DNA of 64,000 nucleotides, taken from Falsiroseomonas sp051433195. Its GTDB lineage: Bacteria > Pseudomonadota > Alphaproteobacteria > Acetobacterales > Acetobacteraceae. The stretch is from positions 124,001-188,000 of the forward strand of contig NZ_JBHMFT010000006.1 in assembly GCF_051433195.1 (NCBI RefSeq), given 5' to 3'. A model generated the notes under the pieces. That model had not been told where the DNA came from. It worked only from the letters and a program-made list of their open reading frames with translations, and searched no databases. The position numbers and the translations under genes were made by a program. Below, piece after piece: positions 43,997-53,260 of the stretch (position 1 is its first letter; every line of letters starts with the position of its first letter).

Positions 43997-45022
43997 TCAA
44001 AGCTTCGAGCTTGCACCGCCGGCCAGGATCCTGAGCGCCTTGCGCGCCAACTCGGCGGGCAGGCGTCGCGTGGCGCGCCTGGCAAGGACGAGCCGCCGCA
44101 GGCCCCACACCAGGTTCCCGGCGAGGCGCAACGGAGCCGCCGCCACCGGATGCCGCGCGCTGAACATCCGGCGCTGGTGCTGCAGGCGGGCGATGCCTCC
44201 GCCGCGCAGGTCGGTGGGTATGTTCGTGCCGAACAGCACATGCAGCGTCCGCAGCTGCGTCTCGACGACGTTGCGGCCAAGCCGGCCGGGCATCATGTCC
44301 CGCAGACGGCGCCAGTCCAGGTCGGGTTCCGTCCTGCCGAGTTCGGCGAGATCATGCAGGTGGCGAAGGTCGATCCGCCCGCGCCAGTAATCGCCCTCCT
44401 TGATCAGGTCGTGCACGATCCAGTGCAGCGCACGGTCGGTCGCCGAGGGAACCCTGGCGCGGACCCCGTCACGGTCCTCAAGCCGTGGCATGTCCTGGCG
44501 CCCCCACCGCAGGTAGCCAGCGCTGAGGGTGCTGGGGCGGTGGCGCAACTCCAGCATGCCGACATCCTGCGGGCGCTCCATCCCGCGCGTGCCCGTGGCG
44601 TCGCGGTAGCCGAGGCGCAGCAGGCACGCCCGGGCGGCCTCGCTTTCCGCCTCCTCGACGGCCAGGTCGAGATCGCGCGTGATACGGTTGCCGAGGCTGT
44701 CCTCCGCATCCCGGAACAGCCGCACCGCGCCTTTCAGCAGCGTCGGCTCGATGCCCTGCTGGTTCAACGCGGCCAGCGCCTCCCGCAGCTGCGCCCGCAG
44801 GCGGAGGTTCCGCTTCAGGTTGCGCCCATGCAGGAACGCCAGGTAGGCGCGACCCTCCTCCGGCAGCGCGTCCAGCCGGCCGGCACGGTGCAACGCCTCA
44901 TGCAGGGCCGGCGTCAGCAGCGTCCGGTTCGCCAGGGCGATCACCGCCATCCAATCCGGGTTCTCCGGCGGCGTACCGCGCAGGCAGGCGGCCAGGGCCC
45001 CCAGGGCGCCGCCGCCCCGCAT
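43997..45022 (-). CDS. Family-5-type nucleotidyltransferase (paeninodin PadeN-like)
   Basis: A 341-residue protein of the NTP_transf_5-like group. PTLLKGAVRLF (93-103) and GNRITRDLDLAVEE (111-124) are the core motifs; the Asp pair Asp118/Asp120 should bind metal. This family is found beside HprK-like kinases in phosphorylated lasso peptide clusters such as paeninodin, and in polysaccharide or other clusters. Here it overlaps the HprK-like gene by one base (TGATG), so the two are translated together. The exact reaction is unknown. ATG 45022 was chosen by the overlap; the frame continues further upstream through the HprK gene and is a shadow there. Confidence 0.85.
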   Translation of the reverse strand: MRGGGALGALAACLRGTPPENPDWMAVIALANRTLLTPALHEALHRAGRLDALPEEGRAYLAFLHGRNLKRNLRLRAQLREALAALNQQGIEPTLLKGAVRLFRDAEDSLGNRITRDLDLAVEEAESEAARACLLRLGYRDATGTRGMERPQDVGMLELRHRPSTLSAGYLRWGRQDMPRLEDRDGVRARVPSATDRALHWIVHDLIKEGDYWRGRIDLRHLHDLAELGRTEPDLDWRRLRDMMPGRLGRNVVETQLRTLHVLFGTNIPTDLRGGGIARLQHQRRMFSARHPVAAAPLRLAGNLVWGLRRLVLARRATRRLPAELARKALRILAGGASSKL

Positions 45023-46254
45023 CAGCGACAGGCCCCGTGCAGCAGTTCCATCGCATCCTCCAGGCGGGAGTAGGTCAGGCGGTGGACCTGCGCGGGACGG
45101 AGCGCGAGGCGCAGCGCCTCGAAGCCGGCCGGTGTCAGTACGCGGCCTTCCGCATAGGCGTCCTGCAGCATCCAGCGCAGGGCAGTCGGTGGATCGACCG
45201 GCGTCAGGCTGGCCTTGGCCCCCGGGCGACGGTCGAGCCGCAGGAGCCAGCCGATCGGGTGGGGCCGGCTCGGCACCAGCGCCTGCGGCAGGGGGTAGCG
45301 CACGCGCTTCCGGTCCGGGCGCCGGAACACCGGGGCCTCCCCGATGTCGGGGCGGGCAGCGGCGAGCAGGTCCCAGGCGCCGGGCTTGACCGCGGGGGCG
45401 AAGGGCACGCCCGTCGCCCGGCCATCCGCGGCCAGCAGGACCAGGTCGTCGCCGGCAAAACCGAAGCCTGGACCGGCCAGCGCCAGGGCAAGCGTCGTCT
45501 TGCCGGCGCCCGGCCTGCCGCTGAACAGCAGCATCCGGCCGCCCTGGAGCAGCGCCGCCGCATGCAGGGCAAGTTCGTAGGTGCCACGGCCGAGCACCTC
45601 GTTCATCACCTGCGCCTTCAGCGCAGTGGCGGCCTCCTCCCGCGGGCAGGACAGCAGCAGGTCGCCGTCGCGGAACAGGTCCACGCCGCCGTCCCGTTCG
45701 ATGACGTCCAGCGTCACCTCCGGCGCCGGGCCTGGACATTCGAGGTGCGCGAAGATCGGTGCCAGATCCGGCCCGGGCGCGGGTGCATGGCGGATGCGGG
45801 TCGCGACGCCCGCCACGAGCAGGTCCTGGCGGCGCACCTGGCCCGGCGAGGGCTCTGGCACCTGCCGGATGAAGTCGAGTTTGATCCATTCGCGGATCGC
45901 GGCGTCGAGGTGCCGCCGCGCCGCCGCGGGCGCCAGGCCCGCCGCCACGAGTTCACCCAGGATGTCCTGCTGGGCCAGCCCATCCTCGATGCAGCGCCAG
46001 AGATGGGCGGCGGCATCATTGATCTCGAAAAGCTTCTGGTCCGCGGCGCTGAACAGGATGTTCCGCCCATCGATGACGCCGAACCGCATGCCGGGGGCCC
46101 TGGCCAGCCGCGCAGGCCGCGGCGACGCCTGCCGTTCGTCCGGCACCCGGGATGCGGCACCCGGAGGCGTGTGGTCGAGGGCCGGATTTCCCGCCGCTTC
46201 CGCCGTTCCGCTCCCGCCGAAGCTCCGGGCGGCCTCCCGCTGGTGATCGACCAT
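45022..46254 (-). CDS. PqqD-like domain fused to HPr-kinase-like domain
   Basis: A protein of up to 410 residues. In numbering from the shorter start (ATG 46089), residues about 1-80 are PqqD-like (LFEINDAAAHLWRCIEDG), and residues about 165-300 are HprK-like, with His176 in LALHAAAL, the P-loop GRPGAGKTT (191-199) and GDD (213-215). PqqD domains bind leader peptides in peptide-modifying clusters; HprK-like proteins phosphorylate a Ser in proteins or a peptide C-terminus. I give the longer start, ATG 46254, because it lies 32 bases from the upstream gene; the shorter start gives 355 residues. Neither has a strong ribosome-binding site. Its substrate may be the Gly/Asn-rich protein encoded just upstream. 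Confidence 0.83.
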   Translation of the reverse strand: MVDHQREAARSFGGSGTAEAAGNPALDHTPPGAASRVPDERQASPRPARLARAPGMRFGVIDGRNILFSAADQKLFEINDAAAHLWRCIEDGLAQQDILGELVAAGLAPAAARRHLDAAIREWIKLDFIRQVPEPSPGQVRRQDLLVAGVATRIRHAPAPGPDLAPIFAHLECPGPAPEVTLDVIERDGGVDLFRDGDLLLSCPREEAATALKAQVMNEVLGRGTYELALHAAALLQGGRMLLFSGRPGAGKTTLALALAGPGFGFAGDDLVLLAADGRATGVPFAPAVKPGAWDLLAAARPDIGEAPVFRRPDRKRVRYPLPQALVPSRPHPIGWLLRLDRRPGAKASLTPVDPPTALRWMLQDAYAEGRVLTPAGFEALRLALRPAQVHRLTYSRLEDAMELLHGACR

Positions 46255-46286
46255 TGGATCGGCCCGGATCGAGGCGGTGCCTTGAT

Positions 46287-46652
<366 letters not shown>

Positions 46653-46759
46653 CGGGAACTCCGCACCAGGGGTGAAACCGGCTGGCAGCTTCAACCTTGG
46701 CAAAAGGTCAGTCCGGGAGCCAGCACAACAAGGGGCTACTCCTTCGGAGCAGCACGGCG

Positions 46760-48475
46760 TCAGCCGGCGCGCAGCCGGGCAACGATGCGGGTCACCTCGC
46801 TGCGCAGCGCGTCGCCCTGCGACGCCACCGCATCCGCGGACTCGATCAGCACGGCAAGGCTGCTGCGGGTCTGCTTCGCGCTGGCCTCGAGCCCGCTGGC
46901 ATGTGCGGAGACGCCTTTTGTGCCGGTCGCCGCCTGTGCCACGCTGCGCGCGATCTCGCGCGTCGTCGCTCCCTGCTGTTCGATGGCGGCGGCAATGGAG
47001 GTGGCGATGCGGTCGGTGCGCTGCACCGTGTCGCCGATGCCGCGCACCACGCGTACGGTCCGTTCCGCGACGGACTGGATTTCGGCAATCTGGCGGCTGA
47101 TCTCCTCGGTTGCCCGGGCGGTCTGGCCGGCCAGGGACTTCACCTCGCTCGCCACCACGGCGAACCCCTTGCCCGCCTCGCCCGCACGCGCGGCCTCGAT
47201 CGTGGCGTTCAGCGCGAGGAGGTTGGTCTGACCGGCGATGGCGCTGATCAGCTGCACCACGTCGCCGATCTTCTGCGCGGCGGCGGACAGCGTCTGCACG
47301 ATGGTGTCCGTTGCCTGCGCTTCCGTCACCGCGCTGCGCGTCGCTTCCGCCGCGGCGGTTACCTGGCGGGTGATCTCGGACACGCTGGCGGCCATCTGCT
47401 CGGTGGCGGCGGCCATGGTCTGCACCTCGTCATTCACCTGGCGGGCCCCATTGGCCGCCTGGCCGGCCACCTCGGCACTCTGGTCCGAGGACGCCGTCAG
47501 ATCCTGCGTCGTGACACGCAGTTGCACCGAGGCGCCGGAAAGCTGGTCGGCGACGCTACCGACGACGCTCTCGATGCCCTCGGCCAGGTCCATCCGCAGC
47601 CGCTGCTGGGTGACGCGGGCTTCATCCTGCAACTGCTGCTCGCGTTCACGCAAGGCAGCGATGCGCTCCCCATCGGCACGGAACACCGCGAGCGAGGTCA
47701 CCACAGCGCCCAGCGCGTCGCGCCGCTGCAACGGCGCGAGATCGACGGTCAGGTCACCCTTCGCAAGCCGCTCGGTCGCTTCCGAGATGCCGCCGATGGA
47801 GCGGGTCACCTGCCGCCCGATCGCCCAGGCCAGGGCCGTGACCAGCAGCAGGGCGCCGAGCGCGAGCAGCATGCTGAACCGGCCGCGCGCGGCCGCGGCC
47901 TGGCTGCTGGCCGCGGCATCGCCACGGCTGTCCCGCACCGCCTCGTCCACCATGGCGCGCAGGTTGTCCATCACCTGCGTGAAATTGCGCGCGAAGGGGT
48001 CGAGGAAGGAGACGGCGCTGGCAAAATCCAGCTCCAGCATCGTCGCCACCACTTCCAGCGCCTCGCCGAAGGTGGCGAGCTGCTCGATCATCTCACCGGC
48101 TTGGGCGGCATCGGCGGTCTCCTCCGGCCGGAGTCCGTCGCGGTAGCGGGTGATGCCGGCGGCGACCTCGGCGACCTCCGCCTTCAGCGCGGCGACCCGG
48201 GGCGGCACGCCGGCCGCCTCGCCCTGCGCCGCCTGCGCCGCCTGCGCCGTCAACAGCCGGTTCAAGGTACCGTTCACCTCCGCGAAGCGGATCGCCGCGC
48301 TGGACAGCGTCACCACGCGTTCCATCTGGCGCCCGGCGATGTCGTTGGCGATGCCGGCCTGCCAGGACATCGTCACCGCGCCGATGAGCGCCATCCCGGC
48401 CATGGCGCACAACGCCACGGCCGGGGCGAGGCTGAGCTTGAGGCCGAAGGGCAGGTCGTTCAGGCGCAGGCGCAT
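46760..48475 (-). CDS. Methyl-accepting chemotaxis protein
   Basis: A 571-residue chemoreceptor. The first membrane segment is about residues 16-37; the periplasmic domain runs to about 200 and has helical-bundle character; the second membrane segment (about 203-222) is followed by HAMP. The signalling hairpin tip is QLISAIAGQTNLLALNATIE, with AARAGEAGKGFAVVASEVK. The gene follows the TonB receptor by 26 bases, and the YfiR gene precedes that one by only one base. It may thus receive a signal from the outer-membrane receptor or the YfiR-like protein. No CheA, CheW or CheR genes are nearby. Confidence 0.93.
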   Translation of the reverse strand: MRLRLNDLPFGLKLSLAPAVALCAMAGMALIGAVTMSWQAGIANDIAGRQMERVVTLSSAAIRFAEVNGTLNRLLTAQAAQAAQGEAAGVPPRVAALKAEVAEVAAGITRYRDGLRPEETADAAQAGEMIEQLATFGEALEVVATMLELDFASAVSFLDPFARNFTQVMDNLRAMVDEAVRDSRGDAAASSQAAAARGRFSMLLALGALLLVTALAWAIGRQVTRSIGGISEATERLAKGDLTVDLAPLQRRDALGAVVTSLAVFRADGERIAALREREQQLQDEARVTQQRLRMDLAEGIESVVGSVADQLSGASVQLRVTTQDLTASSDQSAEVAGQAANGARQVNDEVQTMAAATEQMAASVSEITRQVTAAAEATRSAVTEAQATDTIVQTLSAAAQKIGDVVQLISAIAGQTNLLALNATIEAARAGEAGKGFAVVASEVKSLAGQTARATEEISRQIAEIQSVAERTVRVVRGIGDTVQRTDRIATSIAAAIEQQGATTREIARSVAQAATGTKGVSAHASGLEASAKQTRSSLAVLIESADAVASQGDALRSEVTRIVARLRAG

Positions 48476-48501
48476 CGTGTCAACATCCCTCCGCAGGTGG
48501 T

Positions 48502-50469
48502 TCAGAAGCTGACGCGCACGGAAAGGTAGACCCGGCGCTCCGGCTCCAGCGTGATTCCGGCGTCCTGCTGCTCCGTCACCACGCCATCGGCCTCCAGCGC
48601 GAATTCCAGCCGCTCCACGGGGCGCCAGGCGGCGCGCATGCCGGCCCAGACCTGGTCCGAGGCGGTGACCAGGAACAGGCCGTCGTCGCGCAGGCGGTAC
48701 TGCGACGACCGGGTCTGGTAGCGGGCGAAGCCATCCAGCCGGATGGGCCCGGCGCTCCAGCCCAGCCGCGCAGTCGCCAGGTGCAGCGGGGAGCCGGTGG
48801 TGTAGGCTAGGCTGGAGGTGGTCGAGAGATCACCATCCACCTGGGCCAGGCGGTAGCCCAGCCCCCAGTCGAAGCCCTGCGGCAATTCCCCGCGCGCCGA
48901 GAGGTCCACGCCGTAGACGTCGGTGGAGCCTGCCTTGCCAGGGCTGCTGATGACGCCGGCGCCCGGCACGAAGCGCGCCTGGGCGCTCACGCTGCTCGAG
49001 AGATCGTTGTTGATCTGGTAGAAGACGGAAGCACCGACCTGGCCGCTGATCGCCGCGATCCGCCGCGTCCAGCCCAGCTCGAAATTGTCCACCACCACCG
49101 GGTCCAGCGCCGGATTGCCGACCACGGTCAGTGGCGTTCCCAGGATCGGGAGAATCAGGCCGAGGTCGACCAGGCTTGGGGACCCGATGCCGCGGGCGGC
49201 GGCCAGGCGGAAGGTATCGTCCGGCGTGGCCTTCCAGACCAGGCCGGCATTGTAGGCGAAGGTGCCGATGCTGCGGTCATAGTCGGCATCCCCCGGCAGG
49301 ATGCTGCCATCGCCATAGCCCGAGCCTTCGAGCTGCATCTGGTCCCAGCGCCCGGCCAGTGTGCTTTCCAGCTGATCCGAGATCGCCCAGTTCCACATCA
49401 TCCCGGCCGAGAACACATCATAGGCCACACGCTGGCCGCTCGGCAGCGACATCTGGTTGCGACGATATTCGGCGGAGGGCCGGATGGCATGCGCCGCGCC
49501 GATCTTCAGCGTATCCGAGAGCTGCACCACCGTGACGTTCTGCCGCAGGAATCCGATATCCATGGTGCTGTGCGCGACGGAGGATTCGAGCAGCCCGAAC
49601 GAGGTCTCGGCGGCGATACGGCCGCGAAACCCCAGGCTCCGCTGGTCGGTCCAGAACTGGCTGGCGCCCGGATGGTACAGCGTGCCCAGGGAGCGGGAGG
49701 CATTGGCATCGAGGCCCACCTGAACCCCGTCCGCCACGCGGAACAGGCTCGTTGCCGCCAGGCGGTAGCTCTCCGGGTCGCGATCCGCGCGCCCGGCGCG
49801 TTCCCCGCCGGTGAAGCCGTTGCTCCAGGTATCCTCGCTGCGGATGCCGGCGGAAAGCCGCACGCCGCCGCCATCGCCCACCGGCGCGGAGGCGATCACG
49901 CTGGCTTCGCGGTACTGGCCGGTGCCGCTGCGCAACGTGCCGGTGTTCACCCGTTCATAGGCCGGGTTGAAGGTGATGATGTTGATCACGCCGGCCGTGG
50001 CGTTGAAGCCGAACAGCGCGCTGTTCGGGCCCTTCACCACCTCGATCTGCCGGATCTCGGCCAGTTCGACCGGAACCAGGGCCCAGGCGGTACGGCCATA
50101 ATCATCCACATAAACCTGGCGGCCATCGACCAGCACCAGCAGCCGCGGCGTCATGGGCGTGTTCATGCCCCGCACCGCCACATTGGCGTCGTTGGCGTTG
50201 TTCTGCATGACATCGAGCGTGGTGTAGCGCTGCAGCACGCCCGGGATGTCCCGCGCGCCGGAGCGCCGGATCTGCTCGGCCGAGATGATATCCATCGACA
50301 CCGGGGCGTCGGAGGCGCGCTGCGGCTTGCCGGTGGCGCTGGCCGTCACAGGCTCGCCGAACAGCGCCTCCAGCGCGCCGTAATCCATGGTCTGGGCCGC
50401 GACGGGCAGCGGGACCAACGCCGCGCCGGCCAGCAATGCAGCGCGCATCCGATTCAGGGTGTGGGTCAT
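48502..50469 (-). CDS. TonB-dependent outer membrane receptor
   Basis: A 655-residue outer-membrane receptor. A signal peptide (1-26, ending VAAQ) precedes the plug domain with ISAEQIRRSGARDIPGVL, VAVRGMNTPMTPRLLVLVDG and IEVVKGPNSALFGFNATAGV. The rest is the 22-strand barrel, ending YLSVRVSF with the C-terminal Phe expected for barrel assembly. I see no clear TonB box, so coupling to TonB is assumed. In some families, TonB receptors beside a YfiR gene act in signalling, not uptake. The gene starts one base after the YfiR stop. Confidence 0.93.
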   Translation of the reverse strand: MTHTLNRMRAALLAGAALVPLPVAAQTMDYGALEALFGEPVTASATGKPQRASDAPVSMDIISAEQIRRSGARDIPGVLQRYTTLDVMQNNANDANVAVRGMNTPMTPRLLVLVDGRQVYVDDYGRTAWALVPVELAEIRQIEVVKGPNSALFGFNATAGVINIITFNPAYERVNTGTLRSGTGQYREASVIASAPVGDGGGVRLSAGIRSEDTWSNGFTGGERAGRADRDPESYRLAATSLFRVADGVQVGLDANASRSLGTLYHPGASQFWTDQRSLGFRGRIAAETSFGLLESSVAHSTMDIGFLRQNVTVVQLSDTLKIGAAHAIRPSAEYRRNQMSLPSGQRVAYDVFSAGMMWNWAISDQLESTLAGRWDQMQLEGSGYGDGSILPGDADYDRSIGTFAYNAGLVWKATPDDTFRLAAARGIGSPSLVDLGLILPILGTPLTVVGNPALDPVVVDNFELGWTRRIAAISGQVGASVFYQINNDLSSSVSAQARFVPGAGVISSPGKAGSTDVYGVDLSARGELPQGFDWGLGYRLAQVDGDLSTTSSLAYTTGSPLHLATARLGWSAGPIRLDGFARYQTRSSQYRLRDDGLFLVTASDQVWAGMRAAWRPVERLEFALEADGVVTEQQDAGITLEPERRVYLSVRVSF

Positions 50470-50470
50470 C

Positions 50471-51091
50471 TCAGCGCTCCTGGATCATCATGCGGAAGGC
50501 GGCGGAGAAGCTGACGCCGGCGCCCTGCGCCGCGGCACGGTTGACCAGGATCTCGACCCGCGGCTCGCTGCGCACGGTCATCACCACGCGGCCACCCTCA
50601 ATGGCAGCGGGATCGGTGGATACGGTCAGGACCCCCTTGCCGGCGACGGCGGCGGCCACCGCGGCCGCCTGCGGCAGGGCAGCACTGGTCAGCAGCAGCG
50701 CGACCGGGCCGCTGGGGACGCTCTCCAGCGCGATAGGGCGGGCGGTCAGGGTCAGGCTGCCGGCGCGCAGGCCGCCACCGAAGGCCGCGACGATCCGCTC
50801 GGCCTCCTGCCTCCCCGGCGCCGAGGCCGTGGGGTAGACGATGCCGATCTCGACGGTGCCGGAGGGCGCCGGCGTCATGAAGGCAACCGCGCGGGCGATC
50901 ACCTGCAGGTCCCGGACGGAGACATCCGCCCGGGCGGCCATGGGCGTGACGGCCAGCAGGACGCCAGCCAGGAATGATGCCGCGCGGGCCGGCGCCTTCG
51001 CCCGGCGCGCCGCTCTCGGCAGGTTAAGGACTTCGGGCAAGGATTTTCCCCACTGCTTTGATCGGCGCGACATCCCGCCGGCAGCGATCAT
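50471..51091 (-). CDS. YfiR-family (DUF4154) periplasmic protein
   Basis: A 206-residue protein. An N-terminal signal-like segment (about residues 31-55, ending MAARA) precedes the YfiR domain, with VEIGIVYP, GVLTVSTDPAAIEGGRVVMTV and the late EILVNRAAAQGAGVSFSAAFR. YfiR family proteins restrain a periplasmic partner, YfiN in Pseudomonas, until a signal releases it. No GGDEF protein is in this window, and the following genes are a TonB receptor and a chemoreceptor. The start may instead be ATG 51073, which has GGCGGG upstream. It is first in the operon. Confidence 0.85.
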   Translation of the reverse strand: MIAAGGMSRRSKQWGKSLPEVLNLPRAARRAKAPARAASFLAGVLLAVTPMAARADVSVRDLQVIARAVAFMTPAPSGTVEIGIVYPTASAPGRQEAERIVAAFGGGLRAGSLTLTARPIALESVPSGPVALLLTSAALPQAAAVAAAVAGKGVLTVSTDPAAIEGGRVVMTVRSEPRVEILVNRAAAQGAGVSFSAAFRMMIQER

Positions 51092-51262
51092 GCCGACACA
51101 GGAATGAAGAAATCCTCAGCGTCGGGCGGCGATGGTCGCGCTTTCCGCGTGATCGGGTGCCGATGCTCCCGCTTCGCGGCGTGCCGGCTAAGGTCGGCGG
51201 TTGAAAGCCGCTTTCGCCTGCCGCATATCGCGCCATCGGTTCCGGTAGCGAGGGAGCAAGCG

Positions 51263-53098
51263 GTGAGCGAGACGGTGGAGCGGCATGAATTCGGCGCCGA
51301 GGTGGGGCGCCTGCTCGATCTGGTGGTGCATGCGCTGTACTCGGAGCGCGAGATCTTCCTGCGCGAACTGGTGGCCAATGCCGCCGATGCGGTGGACCGC
51401 CGCAGGTTCGAGGCGCTGTCCGACAACCAACTCGGCCTGCCGGCCGAAGCGCGGGTGCGGGTGGTGCCGGACCAGGCGGCGCGGACGCTGACCATCTCCG
51501 ACCCCGGCATCGGCATGGACAAGGCCGACCTGGCCCAGCATCTCGGCACCATCGCGCGGTCCGGCACCCTGGCCTTCGCGAAGTCGCTCGCCGAGGCGCC
51601 GCCCGGCGACAAGCCGAGCCTGATCGGGCAGTTCGGCGTCGGCTTCTACAGCGCCTTCATGGTCGCCGACCGCATCGAGGTCACCTCGCGGCGTGCGGGG
51701 CGCGAGGAAGCCTGGGTCTGGGCCTCCGAGGGCAAGGGCGACTACACCCTGGCCCCCGGCGCCCGCGCCGAGGCCGGCACCGACATCGTGCTGCACATGA
51801 AGCCCGACGCCGGGGAGTTCCTGGAGCCGCATCGCCTGCAGGCCATCATCCGCAAATGGGCCGACCACATCACCATCCCGATCACCGTCGCCCGCGACGG
51901 GGTGGACGAGCCGGCGAACGAGGGAACCGCCTTGTGGCGGCGCCCGAAGGCGGAGGTGACGGAGGCGCAGTACGAGGAATTCTACCGCCACGTCGCACAC
52001 GCCTTCGACAAGCCCTGGGCGACGCTGCACTGGCGCGCGGAGGGCGCGCTGGACTTCTCCGCCCTGCTGTTCATCCCGGGCATGAAGCCGTTCGAGGCGG
52101 TGGAGGGCGAGCGCGAGAGCCGCGTGCGGCTGCATGTGCGGCGCATGTTCATCACCGACGAGGCCGGCCTGCTGCCGCCCTGGCTGCGCTTCGTGAAGGG
52201 CGTGGTGGACACCGAGGACCTGCCGCTCAACGTCAGCCGCGAGATGCTGCAGGCGACGCCGCTGCTGGCCCGCATCCGCAAGGCGGTGACCGGGCGCGTG
52301 CTGTCGGAGTTGAAGGCGAAGGCCCGGGACGCCGAGGGCTATGCGGCGTTCTGGGACAGTTTCGGCGCGGTGCTGAAGGAAGGCGTCTGGGAGGATGGCG
52401 AGCACGCGAAGGACATCGCCGCGCTGCTGCGGTTCCGGTCCTCGGCCGTGGAGGGCTGGACCAGCCTGCCGGACTACCTGGCGCGGATGAAGGAGGGGCA
52501 GGAGGCGATCTACGTCCTGGTCGGCGACGATGCCGCCGCGCTGGCGAATTCGCCGCAGCTCGAGGGTTTCCGCGCGAAGGGCGTCGAGGTTCTGCTGCTG
52601 TCCGACGGGATCGATGCCTTCTGGCCCGACCGGCTGGGCGCGTTCGAGGGCAAGCCGATTCGCAGCATCACCCAGGGCAGCGTCGATCTTTCGAAGATCG
52701 CGGGGCAGGCGCCGGAGGGCGAGGCGGCGGATGTCGCCATGCTGCTGGGACTTTTGAAGGACGCGCTGCGCGAGGATGTGTCGGAGGTGCGCGCGACGGA
52801 CCGGCTCGTGGAAAGCGCGGCGGTGCTGGCTGCGGCACAGTACGGTCCCGACCTGCAGATGCAGCGCATGCTGCGGCGCGCCGGGCGCGAGTCCGGCGCC
52901 GGCCTGCCAGTTCTGGAGATCAACCCGCGCCATCCCTGGATCCGCAGCCTGGCGGGGACTGCGGCAACGGAGACCGCGCTGAAGGAGAAGGCCGGGCTGC
53001 TGCTCGACCTGGCCCGGGTGCAGGACGGCGACAGCCCGCGCGACCCAGCCGCCTTCGCACGCCAGGTCGCCGCGGCCCTAGCGGCCGCAGCAGGCTGA
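51263..53098 (+). CDS. htpG: Heat shock protein HtpG (Hsp90)
   Basis: A 611-residue ATP-dependent chaperone, cytosolic and dimeric. The N-terminal ATPase has FLRELVANAADAVDRRR (helix with the essential Glu/Asn), ISDPGIGMDKADL, and GQFGVGFYSAFMVAD, all typical of HtpG. The middle domain has the catalytic-type region with LPLNVSREMLQ. GTG 51263 is preceded by AGGGAG six bases away. Length fits HtpG. It is divergent from the YfiR operon and may have a heat-shock promoter, but I could not confirm one. Confidence 0.97.
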   Translation: MSETVERHEFGAEVGRLLDLVVHALYSEREIFLRELVANAADAVDRRRFEALSDNQLGLPAEARVRVVPDQAARTLTISDPGIGMDKADLAQHLGTIARSGTLAFAKSLAEAPPGDKPSLIGQFGVGFYSAFMVADRIEVTSRRAGREEAWVWASEGKGDYTLAPGARAEAGTDIVLHMKPDAGEFLEPHRLQAIIRKWADHITIPITVARDGVDEPANEGTALWRRPKAEVTEAQYEEFYRHVAHAFDKPWATLHWRAEGALDFSALLFIPGMKPFEAVEGERESRVRLHVRRMFITDEAGLLPPWLRFVKGVVDTEDLPLNVSREMLQATPLLARIRKAVTGRVLSELKAKARDAEGYAAFWDSFGAVLKEGVWEDGEHAKDIAALLRFRSSAVEGWTSLPDYLARMKEGQEAIYVLVGDDAAALANSPQLEGFRAKGVEVLLLSDGIDAFWPDRLGAFEGKPIRSITQGSVDLSKIAGQAPEGEAADVAMLLGLLKDALREDVSEVRATDRLVESAAVLAAAQYGPDLQMQRMLRRAGRESGAGLPVLEINPRHPWIRSLAGTAATETALKEKAGLLLDLARVQDGDSPRDPAAFARQVAAALAAAAG

Positions 53099-53260
53099 CC
53101 CCGCTGCAAGGGTTCAGCATCCGGGTGACACGGAGGCTGGCTCAAAGGAAGTAGCCCCTCTCCGCACTTGGCAAAAGGGCTGGCGCTTCTGTCTGATGCG
53201 GCCGGATCGGGGCAGACACGGCCATTGCCGCGCCTGCCTGCCGACGAGCCGGAGGCTGCA

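Noticed and set aside
51200..51231. A sequence before htpG that resembles a heat-shock (sigma-32) promoter: GTTGAAA and a later CATAT.
   Set aside because: The spacing does not fit the alphaproteobacterial consensus well, so I do not list it as a feature.
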